Assembly (NCBI GenBank): GCA_036557785.1
Contig: DATBGZ010000049.1
Span: 1-64,000 of the forward strand
From: DATBGZ01 sp036557785
Lineage (GTDB): Bacteria; Actinomycetota; Actinomycetes; Mycobacteriales; Micromonosporaceae
Length of the DNA: 64,000 bases
Reading direction: 5' to 3'
Under the pieces are notes generated by a model. It had not been told where the DNA came from and searched no databases. It saw only the letters and a program-made list of their open reading frames with translations. Position numbers and translations under genes: made by a program. Shown here in pieces: positions 17,201-25,277 of the stretch; within the stretch, counting starts at the first letter, position 1, and every line of letters starts with the position of its first letter.

Positions 17201-17824
17201 CCAGAACTCCACCCGTAGCGGGTGCTCCTCCGTGGGCGGGAAGACGTCGAGGATCCCGCCGCGCACCGCGAACTCGCCGCGCCGCGTGACCAGGTCGGTC
17301 CGGGCGTAGGCGATCTGGACCAGTCGTCGCACGACGGACTCGAGCTCGACCGTCTCGCCCGTGGCGAGCTCGACGGGCTCGAGGTCGCCGAGCCCCTTGA
17401 GCTGGGGCTGAAGAACCGACCGTACGGGCGCCACCACCACGCGCAGCGGGCGCTCCTGCGGGTGGGCGAGGCGGCGCAGCACCGCGAGCCGGCGGCCGAC
17501 CGTGTCGCTGCGCGGTGAGAGGCGCTCGTGCGGCAGCGTCTCCCAGGCCGGATAGACGGCCATGGACTCGGCCGGGAGCAGCTCGGACAGACCCGCAGCC
17601 AGCTCCTCGGCTTCCCTGGTCGTCGCGGTCACCGCGAGCACCGCACGGCCCGCGCCACCACCGTCGGCGTCTGCCGCGAGCACCCCGGTGACGAAGGCAC
17701 GCATCGATGCCGGTGCCGTGATGTCGACCTGGTCGCCATCGGGCGCCTGGGCCATGGCGAGCTCTCGCGCCCGGAGCAGGGCAGGGTCGGCCAGGGCCGC
17801 CGTCAGCAGGCCGTGCAGTCGCAT
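14204..17824 (-). CDS. mfd: Transcription-repair coupling factor Mfd
   Basis: ATP-dependent translocase that removes stalled RNA polymerase and recruits UvrA. 1,206 residues, normal length. In order: a UvrB-homology region (YPAWETLPHERLSPRSDTVG, about residues 100-119), the RNA-polymerase-interacting Tudor-like domain (LRSGDFVVHEQHGIGRYVEL), and then superfamily 2 helicase motifs: GDVGYGKTEIAVRAAFKA (Walker A), IVDEEQRFGV (DEEQ box), MSATPIPRTLEMA (motif III), and TTIVESGIDIPNANTLI with QIRGRVGRARERAYAY (motifs V-VI). A TRCF C-terminal domain follows. ATG at 17824 is chosen for GGGGAG 6-11 bases upstream; GTG at 17842 is also open. Confidence 0.97.
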   Translation of the reverse strand: MRLHGLLTAALADPALLRARELAMAQAPDGDQVDITAPASMRAFVTGVLAADADGGGAGRAVLAVTATTREAEELAAGLSELLPAESMAVYPAWETLPHERLSPRSDTVGRRLAVLRRLAHPQERPLRVVVAPVRSVLQPQLKGLGDLEPVELATGETVELESVVRRLVQIAYARTDLVTRRGEFAVRGGILDVFPPTEEHPLRVEFWGDEIEEIRSFAIADQRTLTTVERVWVPPCRELLLTDEVRERARELAGRHPELAEMLDKLAEGIPVEGMESLAPALLDGATSLELLLHCLPAGAMVLLCDPERIRSRAHDLVRTSEEFLQASWAAAAGGGKAPVDLGAAAFRSLAQVRVVAAQLGQPWWSVSPFGIAAESATGRRRDTSDDEPWRGPEPDLLPDIAPDTGRTLALAAQAVPLYHGETARVSDDLKRWTGDGARVALVFAGHGPAKRAVEVLREAGLGAREVATIEDAPPPGEVLVAVGALEHGFTDEVGRLAILTGNDISGGRGASTRDMSKMPSRRRNQIDPLELRSGDFVVHEQHGIGRYVELVQRTVNGADREYLVIEYAPSKRGQPGDRLFVPTDSLDQLSRYVGGETPTLHKMGGSEWKQAKAKARKAVREIAAELIKLYAVRQNSTGHAFGPDTPWQRELEDAFPYTETPDQLSAIEEVKADMSKPLPMDRLISGDVGYGKTEIAVRAAFKAVQDGKQVAVLVPTTLLAQQHFNTFTERMNQFPIEIRQLSRFQTPKESEETLARIAEGSADVVIGTHRLLQSATRFKDLGLIIVDEEQRFGVEHKEELKKQRAYVDVLSMSATPIPRTLEMAITGIREMSTITTPPEERHPVLTFVGAQDDRQIAAAIHRELLRDGQVFYVHNRVESIERAARKLRELVPEARIAVAHGQMGEDALEKVMIAFWDKQFDVLVCTTIVESGIDIPNANTLIVERADLLGLAQLHQIRGRVGRARERAYAYFLFPPDKPLTEHAHERLATIAQHSELGAGMYVAMKDLEIRGAGNLLGGEQSGHIEGVGFDLYVRMVGEAVQQFKGEAPEEASDVKVDLPVDAHLPHEYIGVERLRLEMYRKIAEAKTPQRIDEVEAEMRDRYGTAPEQVTNLLAVARFRLLARSLGLADVSLQGRHIRFGPLALPDSKQLRLKRLYPEAVYKSAGEQISVPRPAAKAPMQGPYLRDVALLTWCQELLTSVVGG

Positions 17825-18012
17825 CGAGATCTCCCCACCCACGCCCGATTGCCCCCTGCCGGCCTCGACAGGGGGTGTAGCGGTGCCGGGCCAGTCTATC
17901 CCGCCGGGGGCGAGAGTGAGCGGCGCAACTGGCGACCACGGGGCGGCTACTGGCCGACTACCATGCGCAGTGTCCGGACAACGCTGTCCCGTACTTGGGA
18001 AAGGGGCCTCGC

Positions 18013-20787
18013 GTGACGACGGACGAACTGCGCCGAGTGGCCGTGGGCACGGCGGCGGGCGTTGACCACATCGACGCGAACCTACGGGCGGACATCCGCC
18101 GCCTCGGTGTGCTGCTCGGCCAGACGCTGGCCCGCCAGGAGGGCCAGGAACTGCTCGACCTCGTCGAGGAAGTGCGCGGGCTCGTGCGGACCGACGGCGC
18201 TCAGGCCGCCACGCGACTGTCGAGCATGGAGCTGACCACGGCGACCAAACTCGCCCGGGCGTTCTCCTTCTACTTCCACATCGCCAACATCACCGAGCAG
18301 GCGCATCGCGGGAGGGAGCTGCGCCGTGCCCGGGCCGAGGGCGGAGGCTGGCTGGACCGCACCGCACGGCTCATCCGGGACAGCGGAGCGGGGGTCGCCG
18401 AGATCGCCGCCGCCGCCGACCACCTGGGCATCCGACCGGTCTTCACCGCCCACCCCACCGAGGCCGCGCGCCGCTCGATCCTGGCGAAGTTGCGCGCGAT
18501 CGCCGACGAGCTCGACGCGCAGGCGGGGCGCGAGGCGACCGACGGGCCCGACGCGCGGGAACGGGCGCGGTCGGACGATCGCCTCGCGGAGCTCATCGAC
18601 ACGATGTGGCAGACCGACGAGTTGCGGCTGACCCGGCCCGACCCGCGGGACGAGGCGCGCAACGCGGTGTACTACCTGACCGAGCTCGCCACCGACTCGG
18701 CACCACGGGTGCTGGCCGACCTGTCGACCGTGCTGGGCGAGCTCGGGGTGAGCGTGCCCGTCACCGCGGCACCGCTGTCGTTCGGGACCTGGATCGGCGG
18801 CGACCGCGACGGCAATCCGTACGTCACCGCGACGGTGACCCGCGACGTGCTGCTCATCCAGCACGAACACGGCATCCGTACCGCGGAGGAGGTGGTGCGG
18901 GGCCTCATCGACGAGCTGTCCGCCTCGCGGCGGCTGCGCCCGGTGTCGCTGGACCTCGACGCGTCGCTCGCGGGCGACCTGGAGACGCTCGGCCTCGACG
19001 TGCCGGAGCGGTTCCGGCGGGTCAACGCCGAGGAGGTCTACCGGCTCAAGCTGCGCTGCATCCTGGCCAAGCTCGCCAATACCCGGGTCAGGCTCGCCGC
19101 CGATGCCCCGCACCGGCCGGGGCACGACTACCACGGCACGGCGGAGCTGATCGGGGATCTGCAGTTGATGCGGACATCGCTGCTGCGCAACCGGGGCACG
19201 CTGGCTGCTGCCGGGCGCGTGGCGGACGCCATCCGGACCATCTCGTCGTTCGGCCTGCACCTGGCGACCATGGACATCCGCGAGCACGCCGACGCACACC
19301 ACGCCGTGCTCACCGAGCTCTATGCGCGCGTCGGCGAGGACGACTACGCCGGCCTCGATCGTGAGCACCGCACCGAGCTGCTGGTGCGGGAGCTGGACAG
19401 CCGCCGCCCCCTGGTGGGCGCCGGGGTGCGCCTGAGCTCAGCGAACCAGAAGACCTTCGACGTATTCAACACGATCGTCGCTGTGCAGGACCGGTTCGGC
19501 CCGGACACGATCGGCACCTACATCGTCTCGATGACCCAGGGCATCGACGACATTCTCGCCGCCGTGGTGCTGGCCCGGGAGGCCGGCCTGGTCGACGTGA
19601 CCGAACGCAGCGCCCGGATCGGGTTCGTGCCGCTGCTGGAGTCCGGGGCCGAGCTCGCCACCAGTGGTGAGCTGCTCGACTCGTTGCTCTCCGTAGCGGC
19701 CTACCGCGGCCTCGTCGCCGCCCGGGGCGACGTGCAGGAGGTCATGCTGGGCTACTCCGACTCGAACAAGGAAGCCGGCATCACCACGTCACAGTGGTCG
19801 ATACACCGGGCCCAGCGCGCGCTGCGCGATGTGGCGCACCAGCACGGCGTCCGGCTGCGCCTGTTCCACGGCCGCGGCGGCACGGTCGGCCGCGGCGGCG
19901 GGCCGACCCATGAGGCGATCCTGGCCCAGCCCGGCGGCACGCTCGACGGCGCGATCAAGGTGACCGAGCAGGGTGAGGTGATCTCGGACAAGTACCTGCT
20001 CCCCGCGCTGGCCCGGGAGAACCTCGAGCTGACCGTCGCGGCCGTGCTGCAGAGCGCGGTGCTGCACGCGGCGCCCCGGCTACCTGCGGCCGACCTCGCC
20101 CGCTGGGACGCGGTCATGGACGGCGTGTCCACCGCCGCCCGCTCAGCGTACCGGTCCCTTGTGGACGATCCCGATCTGGCGGCCTACTACTGGGCGGTCA
20201 CGCCCACCGAGCTGCTCTCCGCCCTCAACATCGGCTCGCGCCCCTCGCGTCGGCCGGACGCGGGCGCCGGACTGACCGGGCTGCGGGCCATCCCGTGGGT
20301 CTTCGGATGGACCCAGACCCGCCAGATCGTGCCCGGATGGTTCGGCGTCGGCACCGGCCTGGCCGCAGCCCACGAGTCGGGCCACGGAGAGCAGCTCGAG
20401 GCCATGTACGAACGATGGAACTTCTTCCGTACCTTCATCTCCAATGTGGAGATGACGCTCGCGAAGACGGACCTGTCCATCGCCGAACGCTACGTCCGGG
20501 TGCTCGCGCCCGAGCCCTTGCACCACGTCTTCGCCACGATCCGCCAGGAGTACGAGCGCACCCTCACCGAGGTGCTGCGGATCACCGGCGGGACCGAGCC
20601 GCTGCACACCCAACCCGCGCTCGCCCGTACTCTCGCGGTGCGCAACACCTACCTGGAACCGCTGCACCACCTGCAGGTCGAGCTGCTCTCCCAGTACCGC
20701 GACCAGCGCGGCGCGGACGAGAAGCTGGAGCGAGCGCTACTGATCACGGTCAATGGCATCGCGGCCGGCCTGCGCAACACCGGCTGA
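18013..20787 (+). CDS. ppc: Phosphoenolpyruvate carboxylase
   Basis: Anaplerotic enzyme making oxaloacetate from PEP and bicarbonate; cytoplasmic tetramer. 924 residues. Diagnostic motifs: VFTAHPTEAARRSIL (about 144-158; catalytic His), GGDRDGNPYVTA (about 261-272), LGYSDSNKEAGI (about 579-590), the FHGRGGTVGRGGGPTHEAIL stretch (about 618-637; bicarbonate and PEP binding Arg residues), and the C-terminal NGIAAGLRNTG. GTG at 18013 follows GGGAAAGGGG; the open frame extends upstream to a TTG inside that ribosome-binding site. It is divergent from mfd over 188 bases. Malate dehydrogenase, icd and sucCD in this window are its metabolic partners. Confidence 0.98.
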   Translation: MTTDELRRVAVGTAAGVDHIDANLRADIRRLGVLLGQTLARQEGQELLDLVEEVRGLVRTDGAQAATRLSSMELTTATKLARAFSFYFHIANITEQAHRGRELRRARAEGGGWLDRTARLIRDSGAGVAEIAAAADHLGIRPVFTAHPTEAARRSILAKLRAIADELDAQAGREATDGPDARERARSDDRLAELIDTMWQTDELRLTRPDPRDEARNAVYYLTELATDSAPRVLADLSTVLGELGVSVPVTAAPLSFGTWIGGDRDGNPYVTATVTRDVLLIQHEHGIRTAEEVVRGLIDELSASRRLRPVSLDLDASLAGDLETLGLDVPERFRRVNAEEVYRLKLRCILAKLANTRVRLAADAPHRPGHDYHGTAELIGDLQLMRTSLLRNRGTLAAAGRVADAIRTISSFGLHLATMDIREHADAHHAVLTELYARVGEDDYAGLDREHRTELLVRELDSRRPLVGAGVRLSSANQKTFDVFNTIVAVQDRFGPDTIGTYIVSMTQGIDDILAAVVLAREAGLVDVTERSARIGFVPLLESGAELATSGELLDSLLSVAAYRGLVAARGDVQEVMLGYSDSNKEAGITTSQWSIHRAQRALRDVAHQHGVRLRLFHGRGGTVGRGGGPTHEAILAQPGGTLDGAIKVTEQGEVISDKYLLPALARENLELTVAAVLQSAVLHAAPRLPAADLARWDAVMDGVSTAARSAYRSLVDDPDLAAYYWAVTPTELLSALNIGSRPSRRPDAGAGLTGLRAIPWVFGWTQTRQIVPGWFGVGTGLAAAHESGHGEQLEAMYERWNFFRTFISNVEMTLAKTDLSIAERYVRVLAPEPLHHVFATIRQEYERTLTEVLRITGGTEPLHTQPALARTLAVRNTYLEPLHHLQVELLSQYRDQRGADEKLERALLITVNGIAAGLRNTG

Positions 20788-20792
20788 GCCCG

Positions 20793-21014
20793 TCACGAGC
20801 AGCCGCAGGAACCGCCGCAACACCCGCCGCCCGCGCTGGCGGCCCGCGGCGCCGCCGCGCTGGCACTGACGCCGGTGATGGCGATCGTGGAGAGGAGCTT
20901 GACCGTGTCGTCGTGGCCCTGCGGGCAGACCGTGGCCTGCGCCGAAGCGGCCATGGGCCGGGTCACCTCGAACGTGTCGCCGCACGCGCGGCACCGGTAC
21001 TCGTAGCGGGGCAT
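20793..21014 (-). CDS. FmdB-family zinc ribbon protein
   Basis: 73-residue protein with the N-terminal FmdB ribbon: MPRYEYRCRACGDTFEV, then a second metal-binding pair in VCPQGHDD. A low-complexity tail is rich in Gly, Cys and Ala (GGGCCGGSCGCS). The family is regulatory or accessory in name only; no function is established. ATG at 21014 is selected because translation from there begins exactly at the conserved MPRYEY. Upstream in-frame codons lack family similarity. Its stop is 5 bases from the ppc stop, tail-to-tail. Confidence 0.88.
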   Translation of the reverse strand: MPRYEYRCRACGDTFEVTRPMAASAQATVCPQGHDDTVKLLSTIAITGVSASAAAPRAASAGGGCCGGSCGCS

Positions 21015-21126
21015 GACGCCCAGCGTAACTCCCGGGTCGTGGCTCGACCCGGCGGTGGTGAGGCTGACAGACTTGACCCTGGCCGAGGGCCGGCCGGCTG
21101 GAGCACGGGAGCGGGGTCGCAACGCG

Positions 21127-22656
21127 ATGACCGGGTGGGCGCTGCCCGACGGGGTGCTGCGCGAGGCCCCCGCCTACGCACCACGTCCGCGTGAGCAGGC
21201 AGATCTGGAGCTCCTGCTCACGGGTGCGCTGGCGCCGCTGACCGGCTTCCCCACGCGGGCGGACCTCAGCGCGATCGCCCGGACCGCGCGGTTGGCCGAC
21301 GGCACGCCGTGGCCGGTACGGATCACGCTCGAGGCGCCGGCGTCGCTGGTCGATGGGCTCGACCTGACCAACCCGTTCCAACGCGTCCTGGTGCTCACCG
21401 ACCCCGAGGGCACACCCGTGGCGGCGCTGGACACCGTCGACGTCTGGCCGACCGGGGACGACGCGGGGCGCGCCGCCATGGTCGGCATCGGCGGCACGGT
21501 GCGACGGATCGGGGCGAGCGTCCACGGCACCTTCCGGGACCTGCGACGCAGCCCGGAGCAGGTGCGGGAGGCCCTGCCCACGGGCAGCCGGGTGCTGGGC
21601 GTGTTCGTTGACCGGCCCCTGCACCGACCCCAGCTCGCGCAGATCGCCCACGCGGCGCGCACGATCGCCGGCCACGTGCTCGTGCTGGTCCGGGTGGGCG
21701 AACCCGGACCGGACGGGCTGCCCCCGGAGGCGCTGGTCCGTACGGTTCTGGCGGCCCGCGACCGGTTGCCGAACCCGACGCTCGTGGTCGTGCCCTTGTT
21801 GCGCCGCGGCGACGAGGTCGCCGACGCGCTGCTGCGTTCCCGGGTGGCGGGCAACTACGGCGCCACGCATCTGCTCGCCAGCGGTACCCAGCTCTCCGGC
21901 GGTGGACCACGCGTGCTGCTGCCCCGCGAGCTCGCCTACGACGGGCGCGACGGGCAGTGGCGCGGGCTCGACGACATCCCACCGCGTCACCGCCGGCTGG
22001 CCCTGCCGGCCGATCAGATCGACAACCTGCTCGACCGCGGCGCCACCCTGCCCGAATGGCACACGCCGCCGGCCGTCGCCGAGGAACTCGCCCGGGCCCG
22101 GCCCCCGCGGGCGGTCCGCGGCGTGGTCGTCTTCCTCACCGGCCTACCCGGCTCCGGCAAGTCGACGCTGGCGCGTGGCGTCGCCGACGAGCTCAACGAG
22201 ACCGGCGAACGGACCGTGACCGTCGTCGATGGCGACGTGGCCCGGCGCTTCCTCACCGCCGGGCTCGGACCGTCGCGGGCGGATGGGGACGAGGCCGTAC
22301 GGCGGATCGGGTTCGTGGCGGCGGAAGCGGCCCGCCACGGCGGACTCGTTCTGTGCTGCCCCGTCGCCGCCCATGCGACGTCGCGCGCGACGGCGCGGCA
22401 GCTCGCGCTGGCCGCCGGCGCAGGCTTCATCCTGGTCTATGTCTCGACCCCTCGCGAGGTGTGCGAGGAGCGCGACCCCCGGACAGTCGCCACCCGGGCG
22501 TGGGCCGCGGTCGCCGAGCCGGCCGGGGAGGACGACAGCTACGAGGGACCGACCGACGCGCAGCTCGTCATCGACAACTCGCTGCTCTCCGTGGACGAGT
22601 CCGTCAAGATCCTCGTGGATCACCTTGCTGACGAGGGTTGGCTCAACCGGCCCTGA
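21127..22656 (+). CDS. ATP-sulfurylase-like/APS-kinase-like fusion, catalytic motifs eroded
   Basis: 509 residues with the architecture of bifunctional sulfate adenylyltransferase/adenylylsulfate kinase. The N-terminal half starts with the PUA-like opening (LPDGVLREAP, then LLLTGALAPLTGFPTRADL). The sulfurylase QxRNPxHxxH loop is replaced by FVDRPLHRPQLAQ (about 160-172). GRDHAG is absent: GNYGATHLLASGTQLSGGG (about 244-262) keeps only the NYGxTH lead-in. The C-terminal half has an intact P-loop GLPGSGKST (about 339-347) and DGDVARR. However, the APS-binding FISPYR is CPVAAHATSR and the lid D-x-K-G-L-Y is DPRTVATRAW. It may phosphorylate something else or be a paralogue. ATG at 21127 fits the family N-terminus; the frame is open from 21013. 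Confidence 0.8.
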   Translation: MTGWALPDGVLREAPAYAPRPREQADLELLLTGALAPLTGFPTRADLSAIARTARLADGTPWPVRITLEAPASLVDGLDLTNPFQRVLVLTDPEGTPVAALDTVDVWPTGDDAGRAAMVGIGGTVRRIGASVHGTFRDLRRSPEQVREALPTGSRVLGVFVDRPLHRPQLAQIAHAARTIAGHVLVLVRVGEPGPDGLPPEALVRTVLAARDRLPNPTLVVVPLLRRGDEVADALLRSRVAGNYGATHLLASGTQLSGGGPRVLLPRELAYDGRDGQWRGLDDIPPRHRRLALPADQIDNLLDRGATLPEWHTPPAVAEELARARPPRAVRGVVVFLTGLPGSGKSTLARGVADELNETGERTVTVVDGDVARRFLTAGLGPSRADGDEAVRRIGFVAAEAARHGGLVLCCPVAAHATSRATARQLALAAGAGFILVYVSTPREVCEERDPRTVATRAWAAVAEPAGEDDSYEGPTDAQLVIDNSLLSVDESVKILVDHLADEGWLNRP

Positions 22657-22691
22657 CGTTACGTCCCGCTGTCCGCGACGTTGAGCCAGGA

Positions 22692-24353
22692 GTGCGAGCG
22701 AGGTTCTGGCTGCGCGTCGGTACGGGCGTCGCCGCCGGCGTGGCCGTCGGCGTCGCGGTGATCGTCCTGACCCCGGCGGCCTACCGGTCCTCGACCTCCG
22801 TGCTGGTGGAGTCGGTCGGCACCGAGGTGAATATGGGCACCGAGGCCGAGCTTGTCCGCTCCACCGGCACCGCAACCGACGCGGCCGCCCGGCTCACGGG
22901 CGACCCCGCCCATCCGCAGGCGCTGGGCCGGCTCGTCTCGGTGCGCCCGGTCCCCGGGACCTCGGTCATGGTGCTCACCTACGAGGCACCCACGGCGCAG
23001 ACGGCTCGCGACGGCGCCACGGCCTACGCCGAGGCGTACCTCGCGGGCCGCCGCGAGACGGCCAAAACGGCGATCAACGACCAGATCGACGCCGCCCAGC
23101 GCCAACTCGACGACGTGCGCACGCAGTTGGGACAGGTCGAGGCGCTGCTCGCCGCGACCCCGACGAACTCTCCGGAGGCGGGCTCCCTGTGGGCGACCCA
23201 GGCCTCGTTGACCACCCAGTCCGTGTCGCTGGCGGCCCAGCTCACAGCGCTGCAGGCGACCACGGTCGACCCCGGGCGCGTGGTCGCGCAGGCGAATCTG
23301 CCGTCGGCGCCGGTGCGCCCCAACCGGCCGCTCTGGCTCGGTATCGCGGCCGCCGCGGGCGCGGGGGGCGGCGGCGTGCTGCACCTGTCGCGGACCCGCT
23401 GGTCGCGGCGGGTGCGGGACGCCGCGGATCTGCGCCGGCACCAGATCACGGTGCTCGCCGACCTCGAACCGGCGGCGCTGGTCACGCCCGGCGGGCATCA
23501 GGACCCGAACGGCCGGGCGTTCAACCGGCTGCGCAACGAGGTGGTCGCGGCCCTCGCGCCGGAGGACCACACCCTGCTCGTGACCGGCGCGGCGCCCGGC
23601 ACGGCATCGACACTCGTCGCGGCGAACCTCGCCGCCGCCCTCGCCCGGGCCGACAACGACGTGGCCCTGGTCGGGGCCAGCGTTCCCGATCTGGACAGCA
23701 CCGAACAGGCCGTGACGCTCGCCGGCATCTTCGACCTCGCCGACATCCCCGGGCTGACGGACGTGCTGGCGGGCCGGACCACGCTCGCCCGCACCGTGCA
23801 GCGTGCGCCGCGATCTCCGCGGCTCAAGGTCATCACACCCGGCGGGACCGCGAGCGCGGCCGGGCTGCTGCAGTCCGAGGGCGCTCGGTCGGTGCTGCGG
23901 CTGCTCGCGACCAGGACCCGGTATGTGATCGTGGACGCGCCCTCGACCTCCGCCGGCGCCGACGCCCAGAGCCTGGCCAGCGTGGCCGACGTGGCGGTGC
24001 TCGTGGTCGAGGCCGAGCATGCCCAGCACGCCCAGGTCGCGGACGCCGCGACACAGCTCTCCCGGGTCGGCACCCGGCTGCTCGGTGCGGTACTCGTCCC
24101 GGCCCGTGTCCCCACCAGCCCGTACGGGTCAATGTCCACTTCGGAGCGTGTCGTCCGGGCGATACCGGCCACGGCGCCGGGGCACGACACGCCGGGGTGG
24201 ATCGGCGACCGCACGGGCCCGCTCGACGGGCCGACCAGCAAGCTGGAGATCCTGAATCGGCCCACCCGCGCCCGCGTTCCCCTCGACGATCCGGTACCCG
24301 ACGACCCGGTCGAGGAGCCGGCACCGCCGACCGCGGGGACCGCCTCGCCCTGA
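22692..24353 (+). CDS. Wzz/CpsD-like polysaccharide co-polymerase with degenerate kinase domain
   Basis: Membrane protein of about 553 residues built like an actinobacterial BY-kinase/chain-length regulator. The first membrane segment (WLRVGTGVAAGVAVGVAVIV) is followed by an extracytoplasmic Wzz-like coiled region (TAINDQIDAAQRQLDDVRTQ), a second membrane segment (WLGIAAAAGAGGGGVLHL), and a cytoplasmic P-loop-fold domain. That domain keeps its fold (GLTDVLAG; RYVIVDAPSTSAGADAQSLA). Walker A is TGAAPGTASTLVA without the Lys (about 298-310), Walker A' is VALVGASVPDLD without the usual D-x-D, and no Tyr-rich tail is seen. Enzyme activity is unlikely. The start is uncertain: GTG 22692, TTG 22638 also open. 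Confidence 0.75.
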   Translation: MRARFWLRVGTGVAAGVAVGVAVIVLTPAAYRSSTSVLVESVGTEVNMGTEAELVRSTGTATDAAARLTGDPAHPQALGRLVSVRPVPGTSVMVLTYEAPTAQTARDGATAYAEAYLAGRRETAKTAINDQIDAAQRQLDDVRTQLGQVEALLAATPTNSPEAGSLWATQASLTTQSVSLAAQLTALQATTVDPGRVVAQANLPSAPVRPNRPLWLGIAAAAGAGGGGVLHLSRTRWSRRVRDAADLRRHQITVLADLEPAALVTPGGHQDPNGRAFNRLRNEVVAALAPEDHTLLVTGAAPGTASTLVAANLAAALARADNDVALVGASVPDLDSTEQAVTLAGIFDLADIPGLTDVLAGRTTLARTVQRAPRSPRLKVITPGGTASAAGLLQSEGARSVLRLLATRTRYVIVDAPSTSAGADAQSLASVADVAVLVVEAEHAQHAQVADAATQLSRVGTRLLGAVLVPARVPTSPYGSMSTSERVVRAIPATAPGHDTPGWIGDRTGPLDGPTSKLEILNRPTRARVPLDDPVPDDPVEEPAPPTAGTASP

Positions 24354-24386
24354 CACCTGGGGCCGCGTCCGGCTACGGTCGGACGG

Positions 24387-25277
24387 GTGAAGACCCACGA
24401 GATCGAGGTCGCCCCGGGCGTCGGCCTGCGGGTACGGCACTCGAGCGCCGCCGCAGGCGCCGATCCCGCGCCCGCGTTTGTGCTCGTGCACGGACTCTCC
24501 TCCAACGCGCGCCTCTGGGACGAGGTGGCGGGCGTGCTCGCCGGTGCGGGCCACGAGGTGTTCGCGGTCGACCTGCGCTCGCATGGCGAGTCCGACTCGC
24601 CACCCGACGGCTACGACACGACCACCGCCGCCAACGATGTGGCGACCGTGTGCGCGCAGTTGGCTCGGGGGCCCGCCGTCCTGGTGGGACAGTCCTGGGG
24701 CGGCAACGTGGTGGGGCGGCTGGCCGCCCGGCATCCCGCAGTCGCGGCCGCGGTCGGCCTCGTCGACGGTGGCTGGCTCGACCTCACGGCCTCCTTCGAC
24801 ACCTGGTCGGCGTGCGAGGCCGCGTTGCGACCGCCGGACGTGGACGGACTCTCCGCGGCCGCGCTGCGCCGCCACCTGGAGTCGGCCCATCCCGACTGGT
24901 CGCCGGCCGCGATCGAGGCGACCGCGGCAAACCTGCGCGAGCTGCCCGACGGCACCGTGCAGCGCCGGCTGTCGATCGACAAACATATGCGCATCGTGCG
25001 CAGCATGTGGGACGAGGGGCCGTGGTCGGATCTGCCCGCGATCACCGTGCCGGTCCTGCTGATGCCCGCGCTCCCGGCGCACGACCGGGCCGACTCGCCC
25101 CGGGACAAGCGGGCGCTGGTGGCGCGGGCGGCCACCGCGCTGTCGCGGGCACGGGTGCGCGAGTACGTCGGCGGCGATCACGATCTGCATGCCCAGCAAC
25201 CACAAACGGTCGCGGCAGACCTGCTCAGCCTCGCCGCCGAGGTGGCCCGGTCGGGGGAACAGGGAGTGCTGCGATGA
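24387..25277 (+). CDS. Alpha/beta hydrolase
   Basis: 296-residue soluble hydrolase with a complete catalytic set: oxyanion-hole region VLVHGLSSNARLWDEVAG (about 32-49), VDLRSHGESD (about 61-70), nucleophile elbow VGQSWGGNV (about 98-106; Ser in G-Q-S-W-G) and a C-terminal GGDHDLHAQQP with the likely catalytic His. The acid may be the Asp in MPALPAHDRADSP. Substrate cannot be inferred. The start is GTG at 24387, 33 bases after the Wzz-like gene. The stop overlaps the next gene as ATGA, so the two are probably translated together. Confidence 0.88.
   Translation: MKTHEIEVAPGVGLRVRHSSAAAGADPAPAFVLVHGLSSNARLWDEVAGVLAGAGHEVFAVDLRSHGESDSPPDGYDTTTAANDVATVCAQLARGPAVLVGQSWGGNVVGRLAARHPAVAAAVGLVDGGWLDLTASFDTWSACEAALRPPDVDGLSAAALRRHLESAHPDWSPAAIEATAANLRELPDGTVQRRLSIDKHMRIVRSMWDEGPWSDLPAITVPVLLMPALPAHDRADSPRDKRALVARAATALSRARVREYVGGDHDLHAQQPQTVAADLLSLAAEVARSGEQGVLR

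Noticed and set aside
21013..21126. Start of the sulfurylase/APS-kinase fusion at 21013
   Set aside because: It would overlap the FmdB start on the other strand and add 38 residues not seen in the family; ATG at 21127 fits better.
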